Notes under the pieces: generated by a model
Told to the model about the DNA's origin: nothing
The model's database searches: none
The model's input: the letters and a program-made list of their open reading frames with translations, nothing else
Program-made: the position numbers and the translations under genes
Origin: Gemmatales bacterium
GTDB lineage: Bacteria > Planctomycetota > Planctomycetia > Gemmatales > HRBIN36
Reading direction: 5' to 3'
Assembly (NCBI GenBank): GCA_025055835.1
Contig: JANWWR010000074.1
Coordinates: forward strand, 1 to 56,303
DNA: 56,303 bases
In this document: piece after piece, positions 35,468-43,724 of the stretch
Layout: every line of letters begins with the position of its first letter
How positions within the stretch are numbered: the stretch's first letter is position 1

Positions 35468-37045
35468 ATGATGAGCCTGCTCTTTTTCGCGCTGCTTTTG
35501 CCCCTGCTGCTCGGCGCCGCCTTCCTGCTCGGAAGATATCTGCGGCATCGTTACTCCGATGGTCTGGAACTGTCGCCGGTGACGCGGCAGCATCTGGAAC
35601 TGTACCGCGGCGGCCAGCTGCCTGAAGCCGAAATCGAAGCCGCCAAACGCTGCTTCCGGGAATGGCTGGAGCACGGCGAGGTCGAACGGGTCGAATCCAG
35701 TCTGCGGGCCGGGACCGAATTCGTCGTCCGCGTCCGGGCCTTGGCCGAGATCGGCACCGAGGAAGCCTGCCGCATCCTGGAAAAGCAGTTGACCCGGCGT
35801 CTGAGCAACGACCAGCTGGAGCAGGCGTGGTACTGGATCGACCTGGCCAGCAGCCTGCGGATGTTGAATCGGGATGAGAGCCTGCCGCTGCTGTTCGGCT
35901 GTGTTCTGGCCACGGACGAATTTCCGCTCGTCCATTACTTCGCCGCTGAAACCGTGTGCTTTTCCAGTTTCGGCAGCTACGTCGCCGAGCCGCAGACGCT
36001 CCAGGGACACCTCGCCCTGCAACTGCTCCATCGCGCCCTGGAAGGGCTGCGGTTCGGTGTGCCGCCGCACGTCATCGTCGAGGGACGGCTCGGCGACCTG
36101 ATCGAATCGCTGTGGGACCATCGGCCTGACCAGGTCGATCCGCTCGTGGTCCGCATCCTCGTCGAGGTCCGCCGACTGCTCCGCCGTGTCCCTCATCTGG
36201 AGAGCACCTTCGCCGACGAGGCCTTCGAGCAGGAGGCCTTTGAACTGCAAATCGCCCGTTGGCGAAGCCTGGAAGAGTTGTTCACGGAATACCTGCACGA
36301 TGCCGGGCCGGAACTGGCGGAGCGGCTGCCCGCGATGCAGGAAGAGGAACAGCGCGAAGCCCTGCTGGCCCTCAACGATCTCCGCTTCGACGCCGCCAAG
36401 GCTCTGCTGCCGCTGTTGGACAATTCCCGCTTCGCCCATCAGGACCTGGCGGTGCAGGTACTTCGGTGGTCGAAGGATGCCGCTGTGGCCGTGACTTTGC
36501 GGAACTGGGTGCATCGCCGCATTTCGCAGGCGCGACGGGGCATGAGGCGGCTACGAGGCTGGCCGCCGCGCAAGTCCTCCGTGCCGGAAGGCCTGCCCTA
36601 TCAGGCGATCCTTTACGCCCTGCGGGGCCATCCTTCCGTGGAGACGGAGCAGTTCCTGCTCAACGCTTCCCATGACTGGGACCCGACCTACCGGGCCGCC
36701 GCCGTCAGCAGCCTGGGCTGGTGGGAGCCGATGGCCCGGGCCGAGGTGCTGCTGCATTTGCAGGAAGCCCGCTTCGATCCCAGTCCCGAGGTGCGTCACG
36801 CCGCCCGGGCCGCCCTGGCTCGTCTCGGCGAACGTCAGGCCCTCCAGTGGTTTCGTCAGGCCCTCCTCAGCGACAACAAGCAGCGGGTCCTGGAGGCCAT
36901 CCAGGCGGTTGCCGTCGAAGAAATCACGCTTCTGTGGCCGGACCTCGACCAGCTCACGGAAAGCGAAGACAACGACATCGCTTACTGCGCTCGAGAAGCG
37001 CTCGAACTGCTGCGGGAAGAACTCGACTTCGCCGCCCGCCGCTGA
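35468..37045 (+). CDS. Membrane-anchored HEAT-like repeat protein
   Basis: A 525-residue protein with an N-terminal membrane anchor (LLFFALLLPLLLGAAFLLG). The rest is alpha-helical, with HEAT-like repeats clearest in the C-terminal third: PTYRAAAVSSLGWWEPMARA, SPEVRHAARAALARLGE and NKQRVLEAIQAVAVEE. Such solenoids act as protein-binding scaffolds. No enzyme motif is visible, and the partner is unknown. The ATG at 35468 (another follows at 35471) has only a weak ribosome-binding site. It has its own candidate promoter and is separate from the proA cluster. It converges with the DUF4190 gene. Confidence 0.7.
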   Translation: MMSLLFFALLLPLLLGAAFLLGRYLRHRYSDGLELSPVTRQHLELYRGGQLPEAEIEAAKRCFREWLEHGEVERVESSLRAGTEFVVRVRALAEIGTEEACRILEKQLTRRLSNDQLEQAWYWIDLASSLRMLNRDESLPLLFGCVLATDEFPLVHYFAAETVCFSSFGSYVAEPQTLQGHLALQLLHRALEGLRFGVPPHVIVEGRLGDLIESLWDHRPDQVDPLVVRILVEVRRLLRRVPHLESTFADEAFEQEAFELQIARWRSLEELFTEYLHDAGPELAERLPAMQEEEQREALLALNDLRFDAAKALLPLLDNSRFAHQDLAVQVLRWSKDAAVAVTLRNWVHRRISQARRGMRRLRGWPPRKSSVPEGLPYQAILYALRGHPSVETEQFLLNASHDWDPTYRAAAVSSLGWWEPMARAEVLLHLQEARFDPSPEVRHAARAALARLGERQALQWFRQALLSDNKQRVLEAIQAVAVEEITLLWPDLDQLTESEDNDIAYCAREALELLREELDFAARR

Positions 37046-37076
37046 AGCGACCCGGACACCTGCCCTGGTGGCAACT

Positions 37077-37676
37077 TCACTGCTGCACGCCAGGCAACAG
37101 ATCCAAGACCCGCCCGTCGGATAATTCCAAGGTTCCGCCCAAGAGGCGCATCTTGTCGCCTTCCTGCTTCATGCGAACTCGGGCCAGACCCTTGCCCTTG
37201 GTGCCTTCCAGATCAAACGACCACAGTTCATTCTGCCGGATCCGATCCTTCTCTTTCTGGCGTTCTTCCATCATGTCGGTCCAGTTGAAAGTGCACGATT
37301 CGATTTCCCCGAGATGCTCTTGGACGATGGGGTTGGCATTCAATTCCGCCTTGGCCATTTCCTGCATCATGACGATGCTGAACCACCCGAACCCTATGCA
37401 GCCGAGGCCGCAGAAGGTTCCGAGCAGGCCGGTGATGATGCCGATGACGGCCATGCCGGTACCGCCCAGTCGGCCGCCGCTGTTGCGAACATCGCTCAGG
37501 CCCATGAAGCCGAGGATGACCGCGGGAATCCCGGTGACGCAGCACAGGCAGAAGGACATCAAGCCGAGGATCATGCTGATGACGGCTTTGCCGCTGGAGC
37601 CGGTCGGCCCGTAATACTGCGGCTCCTGATAGCCGCCCGGCTGCGGCGGCTGACCGTAATCGTCGTAGGTGGCCAT
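37077..37676 (-). CDS. DUF4190-like small membrane protein
   Basis: A 199-residue protein with a Gly/Pro/Tyr/Gln-rich N-terminus (YDDYGQPPQPGGYQEPQYY), then two membrane helices separated by a short polar loop (KAVISMILGLMSFCLCCVTGIPAVILGFMG and TGMAVIGIITGLLGTFCG, residues about 29-90). This pattern is the DUF4190 fold. The C-terminal 100 residues are soluble and partly beta (WSFDLEGTKGKGLARVRM then GGTLELSDGRVLDLL). Function is unknown. The start at 37676 has GGAGA nine bases upstream; an upstream ATG at 37706 is possible. Confidence 0.72.
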   Translation of the reverse strand: MATYDDYGQPPQPGGYQEPQYYGPTGSSGKAVISMILGLMSFCLCCVTGIPAVILGFMGLSDVRNSGGRLGGTGMAVIGIITGLLGTFCGLGCIGFGWFSIVMMQEMAKAELNANPIVQEHLGEIESCTFNWTDMMEERQKEKDRIRQNELWSFDLEGTKGKGLARVRMKQEGDKMRLLGGTLELSDGRVLDLLPGVQQ

Positions 37677-37763
37677 GCAGATGTCTCCGTGGATGGAATA
37701 AGGCAATGCGGTTATCCCGGGCCTCCTCTCTGTAAGTGGATTCGGAGGAAATCGGCCGGGCTT

Positions 37764-39584
37764 TTACTCGACGGCGAAGGCCTCCTTGAGCGCGGCCAGG
37801 GCCTCGGGACCGTGCTGGAGCGCCACCACGACGCCGACGCGGATTTCGCTGGTGCTGATCATGCTGATGTTGATGCCGCGCTGGGCCAACGCCCCGAACA
37901 TCCGCTTGGCCACCCCGGTGTGCGTCCGCATCCCCACCCCGGAGACATGGACCCGGGCAATGTCCGCATCGGCGGTGACGTAGCTTTCCGGGTCGATCTC
38001 CCGCATCGTCTGCCGGGTTACTTCCAAGGCTCGACTCAGATCGGCGTGCGGCACGCTGAAGCTAAGCTGGCCCCGGCCGTCTTCCGTGAGGTTCTGCACG
38101 ATCATGTCCACGACGATGCCGGCGTCGGCGATGCCCCGGAAGATGCGGGAGCAGATGCCGGGCCGGTCGGGAGCACGGAAGACGGTAATGCGGCCCTGGG
38201 ACGTATCGAGTTCGACGTCGCTGACGACGATGTCCTCCATGGCGTTGAGGTTGGCCATGCGTTCGAGGCGTTCCTCGGACAGCGGCTCGGCGGTAGGCAT
38301 GAGAACGGTGCCCTCTTCCTTGCGGTGGGCCTCGGCCCCGTTGGGACGCGGTTCGTGCAGCCGGAACGCCTGATGCACTGCCCGCAGAGCGCGGACGCCA
38401 TCCGCCTTGTCCACCAGCACGGAAATCTTGATCTCGCTGGTGGTGATCATCTTGATGTTCACGTTCTCGTTGGCCAAAGCGGTGAACATGCACTCGGCCA
38501 CGCCGGTATGGGACCGCATGCCCGCTCCGACCACGGAAACCTTGCTGACGTTCTCCTCGTGGGTGACGCGCGCGCCCAGATCGGCGGCCAGGGGACGCAG
38601 CAGGGCCAGCGTCGCCTGCAACTCGTTGTTGAGCACGGTGAAGCCGATGTCGGCCTTGCCGTCGCTGCCGACGCTCTGCACGATCATGTCCACGACGATG
38701 TTCTTGTCGGCGATGGCGGAGAAGATGCGGTGGCTGATGCCGGGCCGGTCCGGCACGCCGATGATGCTGACGCGGGCCTCATCCCGAACAATCGCCGCCC
38801 CGCACACCGGATACCGCCGCATCCATTCGTTCTCCGGCACGATCCAGGTGCCTTCGACATCGCTGAAGGAACTGCGGACCTGGAGCGGAACGTGGAACTT
38901 CTTGGCGAACTCGATGCTGCGGGAGTGCATGACCCCCGCGCCGACGCTGGCCAGCTCCAGCATCTCGTCGTAGCTGATGGCTGGAATCTTGCGGGCCTCG
39001 GGAACGATCCGCGGATCGGTGGTGTAAACGCCATCCACGTCCGTGTAGATTTCGCAGTCCACCGAGGTGAAGGGCGATTCGGGATCGTGCTTCATGACGG
39101 CAGCCAGGGCGACGGCGGTGGTGTCCGAGCCGCCGCGGCCCAGGGTGGTGATGTTGTAGTTTTCGTCCACGCCCTGGAACCCGGCCACGATGACGATGTT
39201 GCCTTCCTCCAGCGCCTGGCGAAGCCGTTGCGTGGAAATGTTCTTGATCCGGGCCTTGGTGTGAAAACTGTCGGTGACGATGCCGATCTGCGCGCCCGTG
39301 AAGCTGATGGCCGGATGGCCCAGCGACTGGATCGCCATCGCCATCAGGGCGATGGACACCTGCTCGCCGGTGGCCAGAAGCATGTCCATTTCCCGCGAGG
39401 GAGGCTGATCGGTGATCTCCCGGGCCAGGGCGATCAATTCGTCGGTCGTGTCGCCCCGCGCGCTGACGACGACGATGACCTGATGCCCCGCTTGCTTGGC
39501 TCGGATGGCTCTCCGGGCGGCGGCCATGATCCGCTCCGCCGTGGCCACGCTGCTGCCGCCGAATTTCTGCACAACCAGGGACAA
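37764..39584 (-). CDS. lysC: Aspartate kinase with four ACT domains (TTG start)
   Basis: A 606-residue enzyme that phosphorylates aspartate, the first step toward lysine, threonine and methionine. It begins SLVVQKFGGSSVATAERI, the typical kinase N-terminus, and has GRGGSDTTAVALA. Four ACT domains follow, near 272, 344, 465 and 541, as two duplicated pairs: VPDRPGISHRIF/VGAGMRSHTGVA and APDRPGICSRIF/VSGVGMRTHTGVA. This is the roughly 600-residue type known from cyanobacteria and planctomycetes, versus 400-450 with two ACTs. ACT domains bind lysine or threonine, so feedback control is expected. The start is TTG with AGGAG nine bases upstream; the ATG at 39650 adds 22 residues and lacks a site. 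Confidence 0.94.
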   Translation of the reverse strand: MSLVVQKFGGSSVATAERIMAAARRAIRAKQAGHQVIVVVSARGDTTDELIALAREITDQPPSREMDMLLATGEQVSIALMAMAIQSLGHPAISFTGAQIGIVTDSFHTKARIKNISTQRLRQALEEGNIVIVAGFQGVDENYNITTLGRGGSDTTAVALAAVMKHDPESPFTSVDCEIYTDVDGVYTTDPRIVPEARKIPAISYDEMLELASVGAGVMHSRSIEFAKKFHVPLQVRSSFSDVEGTWIVPENEWMRRYPVCGAAIVRDEARVSIIGVPDRPGISHRIFSAIADKNIVVDMIVQSVGSDGKADIGFTVLNNELQATLALLRPLAADLGARVTHEENVSKVSVVGAGMRSHTGVAECMFTALANENVNIKMITTSEIKISVLVDKADGVRALRAVHQAFRLHEPRPNGAEAHRKEEGTVLMPTAEPLSEERLERMANLNAMEDIVVSDVELDTSQGRITVFRAPDRPGICSRIFRGIADAGIVVDMIVQNLTEDGRGQLSFSVPHADLSRALEVTRQTMREIDPESYVTADADIARVHVSGVGMRTHTGVAKRMFGALAQRGINISMISTSEIRVGVVVALQHGPEALAALKEAFAVE

Positions 39585-39735
39585 CTGAGGCTTCTCCTGT
39601 CCTGAACCCGTCCAATCCACGGGAAAACCCTGCCAAACAACAGCATTCATGTTATGTACCAAGCCGTTGGCCTGCCACCGCGTCGCCCCCTCGCGCGGAG
39701 ATCCGCCAAACGCCAACCGCCAAACCGCCGGCGCA

Positions 39736-39780
39736 ATGCAACAGGCCCCCAGCCGCGCGAGCCGAGGGCCTGTGGTGCAT
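39736..39780 (-). terminator. Terminator-like hairpin after the YTV gene
   Basis: The arms ATGCA-ACAGGCCC (39736-39748) and GGGCCTGT-GG-TGCAT (39766-39780) pair as a 13-base stem with a GG bulge, 19 bases after the stop of the YTV gene on the minus strand. There is no T-run, so it may be a stabilising 3' hairpin rather than an intrinsic terminator. The loop contains GAGCCGAGGGC, like the left half of the GTCA-loop palindrome copy in the ATP-grasp gene. Confidence 0.5.
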
Positions 39781-39798
39781 GTCTTGGGTGAATGGACG

Positions 39799-40758
39799 TT
39801 ACTTGCAGCACGGACGAGCAACCGGCATGTACACCGGCACGCAGGTCTTGACCTCGCACGGCTCATAGGTGCAGGTCGTTACGTTCACCACCCGCTTCTC
39901 CTCGACGCGGTCATAGTGGCAGACCTGGTACTTGACCTTGCGGGTCTCGACGACCGGCACGCACTCGGCCACCTTCACCGTGTACTTCTCAGTCTTCCAG
40001 GTGCAGACGGGAACCTTGACCTTGTACTCCTCGACCCGCTGAACGTACTCCGGCACCTTGACCGTGTACTTCTTGACCTCATCGCGATACACCGGCACCT
40101 TGACCGTGTACTCGAACTTCTCCTCGACACACTGCGGCACCAGCACCTTGCACTTCTCCGTCCGCTTCTCATACACCGGCTTGTAGACGGTGCAGGGCAC
40201 CTCGACGTGCTCGTAGCAGACGGCCTTCTTGCACAGGCAGCTGCACGGCCCGCAAACGGGGACGGCCCGGGCCACGCACATCGTCTTCACCGTGGTTTCC
40301 GGGACCATCGTGCAGACTGTGTAAGTGTGCTCCCGCTCCTCTTCCTTGTACACGGTCTTCATCCGCGTGCCGACCCGCTTCTCTTCCTTCCACTCGACGT
40401 GCCGGACCACGCAGGACTTCTCGACGTCTTTGTACACCACGTCGCAAACCGTCCGCTGGCGGGTTTCTTCCTTCCAGGTCACCTCGGGAACTTTGCGTTC
40501 GCATTCGACGTCCTTGTACACCGTCTGATAGGTCGTGACCTGGACGTCCTTCTCCACCGTCTCATAGCGCGGCTTCAGCACCGTGACGGTGATCTCCTTT
40601 TGCTCCGTCTTGTACACCGGCTTGTGGACCAGCACGGTCTTTTCGACGTAGCAAGTCTGGTAGCCGCACACAACGGGTTTGCAGCAGCAGGCGAGGGCCG
40701 GGGCGGTCAGCGCGGTCAGCAGGGCGACTACCGCCGTGGCGACGAGCAGATTCCTCAT
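39799..40758 (-). CDS. YTV-repeat cysteine-rich cell-surface protein
   Basis: A 319-residue exported protein. The signal peptide ends TAPALA, followed by CCC. The mature protein is nearly all Val/Lys/Tyr/Glu/Thr/Cys and alternates strand-like segments such as FEYTVKVPVY, KKYTVKVPEY and EKYTVKVAEC, the Y-T-V motif of the YTV family described in planctomycetes and linked to their protein-rich cell wall. About 30 cysteines suggest disulfide cross-linking. Repeats are imperfect, spaced about 20 residues. The ATG has a perfect AAGGAG site, consistent with high expression. It is followed by a hairpin. A wall role is inferred from the family. Confidence 0.85.
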   Translation of the reverse strand: MRNLLVATAVVALLTALTAPALACCCKPVVCGYQTCYVEKTVLVHKPVYKTEQKEITVTVLKPRYETVEKDVQVTTYQTVYKDVECERKVPEVTWKEETRQRTVCDVVYKDVEKSCVVRHVEWKEEKRVGTRMKTVYKEEEREHTYTVCTMVPETTVKTMCVARAVPVCGPCSCLCKKAVCYEHVEVPCTVYKPVYEKRTEKCKVLVPQCVEEKFEYTVKVPVYRDEVKKYTVKVPEYVQRVEEYKVKVPVCTWKTEKYTVKVAECVPVVETRKVKYQVCHYDRVEEKRVVNVTTCTYEPCEVKTCVPVYMPVARPCCK

Positions 40759-40985
40759 GACGACTCCTTTGTAAAAAGCTTGGGTGGAAATCTGGCTAGT
40801 TTGGAAAAGTTAGGATGCCAAGCTCGGCTGGAAAATTCAAGGCAATTCTCAAATCTTGAGCCGTTCTACGGACTGGGCAAGAAGTTGCAGTCATAGCAGA
40901 GTGAGAACCTGGAACAATCGGCTGAGTTGGCCCGGTGCAGCTGACGACCTTGGGCGTGGCGAAGAAGAGCGTGCCAGGAAGTGGT

Positions 40986-41097
40986 GGCACGGGGCAGGTC
41001 CGAGACTCGCAATCGGCCTGGCCCCGTGCCCAGGTGCGGGAGGGTCAGGAAGGAGGAACTCGCTGGCCAGGTGCCGGGACTCGCAACCGGCCCTGAC
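40986..41097. ncRNA. Pair of related hairpins with identical loop (candidate structured RNA or repeat)
   Basis: Hairpin A (40986-41030): GGCACGGGGC pairs with GCCCCGTGCC, AGG with CCT, then CCGA with TCGG, closing loop GACTCGCAA (41004-41012). Hairpin B (about 41044-41097): CAGG pairs with CCTG and CCGG with CCGG around the identical loop GACTCGCAA (41078-41086); GTCAGG and CCTGAC flank it. The closing pair changes from A-T in A to G-C in B, a compensatory difference. The strand cannot be told, and a mobile palindromic repeat is an alternative to an RNA gene. Confidence 0.45.
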
Positions 41098-41402
41098 GGA
41101 AAAATTGGTTTTGCATATTGCGTGCCACGGTTCCAACAACGACCTTCAGAATTCCAAGAAGTGTTCGCAAATCGCATAATGACAAGGTTTTGAAGCGAAA
41201 CCAGGAACCTGAGAAATCGGCGATGAAAGCTTGCTCGCGGCTTGGCCCCATTCCTCACCGCTTTGGGACTGTTTGAATTTGCAACAGGTTGTCCAACTCC
41301 CGTACACTTCGCCGCTTTCCGCGGCCGCTCGCTCTCCCCGCCTGGCTGCCGATTTTCGGTGAGGCCCGAGCAAATCCCGGTTGTCCCGTCGTCGGCATGG
41401 CG

Positions 41403-41433
41403 GTTTTCCTTTTGGGAGGACGCCAAGGAAAAC
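41403..41433. promoter_or_regulatory. 9-base inverted repeat GTTTTCCTT / AAGGAAAAC
   Basis: The arms at 41403-41411 and 41425-41433 are a perfect 9-base inverted repeat with a 13-base loop, about 110 bases upstream of the 41542 start. It is AT-rich, unlike the surroundings. It could be an operator or an mRNA/ncRNA hairpin. Confidence 0.45.
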
Positions 41434-41488
41434 GGGAATGTCATGGCGTTCTGCCCGGGACGGCTTTACAATGACGAACGGTCGGAAG

Positions 41489-41508
41489 CGCCCTCGCCGC
41501 CGAGGGCG
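41489..41508 (+). promoter_or_regulatory. 5' leader hairpin
   Basis: CGCCCTCG and CGAGGGCG form a perfect 8-base stem with a CCGC tetraloop, 34 bases before the ATG of the coiled-coil membrane protein and just downstream of a TACAAT hexamer (41467-41472). It would be near the 5' end of that mRNA and may stabilise it or slow transcription. Confidence 0.45.
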
Positions 41509-41541
41509 TCCTGTCCGCGGATCACAGAAAGGATCCGAACC

Positions 41542-43230
41542 ATGCCCGAGGATTTGAGCTTGTTGCTGAAAAAGGTCCGCCAGGTGCGCCGCCGGCTCAT
41601 CTTCCAGGCCATCCTGCGATTGCTTCCGTGGACCCTGGCCGGAGCGGTGCTCGGAACGGCCCTGTGGCATTTCGTCCAGAGGCGGTTTGGGCTGTACCCG
41701 GATTGGACGATCATGCTGCCGGTCAGCATTGTCCTGGCTCTCCTCGGAACCCTGGCCGCGGTTTTGCTGCGGTTGCCGTCTCGGGGCTACAGCGCGCTTT
41801 CCCTCGACGAGGCCTTCGGCCTGCGGGAGCGGGTGACGACGGCCCTGATGCTGTCCGAAGAGCAGCGCAGCAGCCCGGCCGGTGTCGCCCTGATGGAAGA
41901 CTTGCGTCAGCGGATTACGCAACTGGATGTCGCCTCTCGGTTCCCGGTCCGGGTGCCACGGGTGGCCTGGCTCATCCCGGCCGCGGCCGTGCTCCTCGGC
42001 TTGGCCGTCCATTTCTACAATCCGACCATCACTTCCGCCTCCTCCCGGACCACCGGCAAGGTCGCGGAAGCCAAGAAGGATGACACCGTCAACGCCGCCC
42101 TGCAAGAATTGCGTCAGCAGATCGCCCAGCGCCGCAAACGCCTCGGCGACTTCCGATCCGAACAGTTTCAGGAACTGGAAACCGACCTCGACCGCCTGCT
42201 CGAAAAGGCCGAGAACGCCGAGAACGATGCCGACCGCCAGGCCGCCATTGAGGAACTGACCCGGCTGGCGGCGGAGGCGGCGGCCCGACAGAAAGAGCTG
42301 GCCAAGCTGTCCTCGATCCAGCAGCAGTTACGCAACAACTCGGATTTGAAAGACAAGCAGGACGGCCCCGCCAAGGACTTTCAAGAGGCCCTCTCCAAGG
42401 GCGACATCGAGGAGGCCCGCAAGCAACTCGAAGAACTCGCCCAGAAGATCAAGGAAGGCAAATTGTCCGAGGAAGACAAGCAGAAACTGGCCGAGCAGTT
42501 GCGGAACCTCAAGGAGAAGCTCGAGGAGCTGGCGGAGTTGAAAAAGCGGCGGGAGGCCATCGCCAGGAGCAATCTCGATCCCGAAACGAAGCGGAAGGAA
42601 CTGGCCAAGCTGGACCGCGAAGCCCAGAAGCTTCAGGACCTCGCCAAACTGGCCCAGCAACTCAGCCGGTGCGAGCAGTGTCTGGCTCGGGACGACGGGG
42701 CCAACGCCGCCAAAGCCCTGGAAGACGCCCAGAAAACCCTGGAAGAGTTGGCCCTCGACGCCAAAGAAGCCGCCGAGCTGGAAGCCGCCTTGCAGGACAT
42801 GGAAAAGCTCAAGGAGTGTCTTGGCTGCAAGGATCCCCGGGCCGGCGGCGGAGGTTCCGAGGAAGACGACGTGGAGCCGCCGGAGGAGGAGATCGACAAT
42901 CCCACGGAGAAACCGGGGACCGACCGCGCCACCCGCGGAGGCCGACGCGGCGAACGGGCCACCGACACCGACAGCAAAAACGAGCGTGCCCGTTCCCCGC
43001 TGGATCCCAAGGGCAAGATTCTCTTCCAGGGCTACGGGCCGCAGCAGGTCAAGCCGGATCGCAACTCCATCGGCAAAACCACGGTGGACATCGGACCGGA
43101 GCTTGTGGAAACCCGCCAGCAGGCGACGGAGGCCCTGCGGCAGCAGAAAGTTCCGCCGCAGCAGCGGGACCTGGTTTCCGAGTTTTACAAGAATCTCATC
43201 GAACAGGGCCAGAAGAAGCCGACGAAATAG
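41542..43230 (+). CDS. Membrane protein with long coiled coil
   Basis: A 562-residue protein. Three membrane helices lie near 22-42, 54-76 and 131-148 (for example ILRLLPWTLAGAVLGTALWHF and PRVAWLIPAAAVLLGLAV), with DEAFGLRERVTTALML between the second and third. From about residue 165 to 425 it is a long Lys/Glu/Leu/Gln coiled coil (for instance RQKELAKLSSIQQQL). A Gly-rich acidic linker follows, then a conserved-looking tail (QVKPDRNSIGKTTVDIG, SEFYKNLIEQG). No catalytic motif is visible. The start has AAAGGA nine bases upstream; the frame is open further 5' but without coding character. It lies upstream of rpsO-pnp but has a candidate promoter between. Confidence 0.7.
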   Translation: MPEDLSLLLKKVRQVRRRLIFQAILRLLPWTLAGAVLGTALWHFVQRRFGLYPDWTIMLPVSIVLALLGTLAAVLLRLPSRGYSALSLDEAFGLRERVTTALMLSEEQRSSPAGVALMEDLRQRITQLDVASRFPVRVPRVAWLIPAAAVLLGLAVHFYNPTITSASSRTTGKVAEAKKDDTVNAALQELRQQIAQRRKRLGDFRSEQFQELETDLDRLLEKAENAENDADRQAAIEELTRLAAEAAARQKELAKLSSIQQQLRNNSDLKDKQDGPAKDFQEALSKGDIEEARKQLEELAQKIKEGKLSEEDKQKLAEQLRNLKEKLEELAELKKRREAIARSNLDPETKRKELAKLDREAQKLQDLAKLAQQLSRCEQCLARDDGANAAKALEDAQKTLEELALDAKEAAELEAALQDMEKLKECLGCKDPRAGGGGSEEDDVEPPEEEIDNPTEKPGTDRATRGGRRGERATDTDSKNERARSPLDPKGKILFQGYGPQQVKPDRNSIGKTTVDIGPELVETRQQATEALRQQKVPPQQRDLVSEFYKNLIEQGQKKPTK

Positions 43231-43239
43231 CGGAGGTGC

Positions 43240-43268
43240 TTGAAACTGCCCGGCGGGCTTCATAGATT
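43240..43268 (+). promoter_or_regulatory. Candidate promoter for rpsO-pnp
   Basis: TTGAAA (43240-43245, five of six -35 positions), 17 bases, TAGATT (43263-43268, four of six -10 positions). It lies 10 bases after the previous stop and about 82 bases before the rpsO ATG, leaving a leader long enough for control of S15 translation. Confidence 0.5.
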
Positions 43269-43350
43269 TTGTGCAGAAGAAGTTGTGTCATGCGTGGCAG
43301 TAGTTCCGGGCAGAAGTACCATTCCCGCGGAGGTGACGAGGACATCCAGC

Positions 43351-43620
43351 ATGGCGATTCTGAAGGAGCGCAAGGCCGAGATCATCGAGACGCACCGGCG
43401 CGACGAGAAGGACACAGGTTCGCCGGAGGTCCAGATCGCGTTGTTGACCGCGCGCATCAATGAACTCACCGAGCATTTGCGCAAGCACAAGAAGGATCAT
43501 GCCAGTCGTCGCGGCCTGTTGATGATGGTCAGCAAGCGGTCCGGTCTGTTGGCCTATCTCCGCAACAAGGATCGCCAACGCTACCAGAGCATCATCAACA
43601 AGCTCGGTCTGCGCAAGTAA
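43351..43620 (+). CDS. rpsO: Ribosomal protein S15
   Basis: An 89-residue small-subunit protein that binds the central domain of 16S rRNA, the usual length. It begins [20 protein letters not shown] and contains the S15 signature [22 protein letters not shown], followed by [27 protein letters not shown] lies nine bases before the ATG. It is followed by pnp after 104 bases, the classic rpsO-pnp order. In E. coli S15 represses its own translation; whether this leader does so is not known. The frame is open upstream to 43240, but that part is noncoding. Confidence 0.98.
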   Translation: MAILKERKAEIIETHRRDEKDTGSPEVQIALLTARINELTEHLRKHKKDHASRRGLLMMVSKRSGLLAYLRNKDRQRYQSIINKLGLRK

Positions 43621-43724
43621 CCGCAGCGCGGATCCTTCCAGTCCTTCGCAGCATCGCCGCACGGCCACGGGTCAACACGTCCCGCCCAACCGCTTCTGCC
43701 GCGGAACGTCGTAGGGAGACATCC

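Larger units (their letters stand above)
40759..41541. other. 783-bp gene-free region with several hairpins
   Basis: Between the divergent YTV gene and the coiled-coil membrane gene there is no convincing gene. The base composition is more AT-rich than the neighbours. Frames open across it on both strands but have no family resemblance or coding-like composition. From left to right it holds a small CTCAA/TTGAG dyad (40848-40860), two paralogous hairpins (40986-41097), a 9-base inverted repeat (41403-41433), a TACAAT hexamer (41467-41472) and a hairpin (41489-41508). Control regions for both genes and perhaps a small RNA are likely contents. Confidence 0.7.

Noticed and set aside
37314-39605. 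A 763-codon frame antisense to the DUF4190 and aspartate kinase genes
   Set aside because: It crosses two real minus-strand genes and an intergenic gap, has His/Asp/Val-rich low-complexity composition and no recognisable domain.
40866-41444. A 192-codon minus-strand frame in the gene-free region
   Set aside because: It runs through the hairpins, has mixed composition with no hydrophobic or domain pattern, and no family resemblance.
40759-41541. A tRNA or rRNA gene in the long gene-free region
   Set aside because: No T-loop GGTTCGA-type motif, no cloverleaf-length fold and no CCA end were seen.
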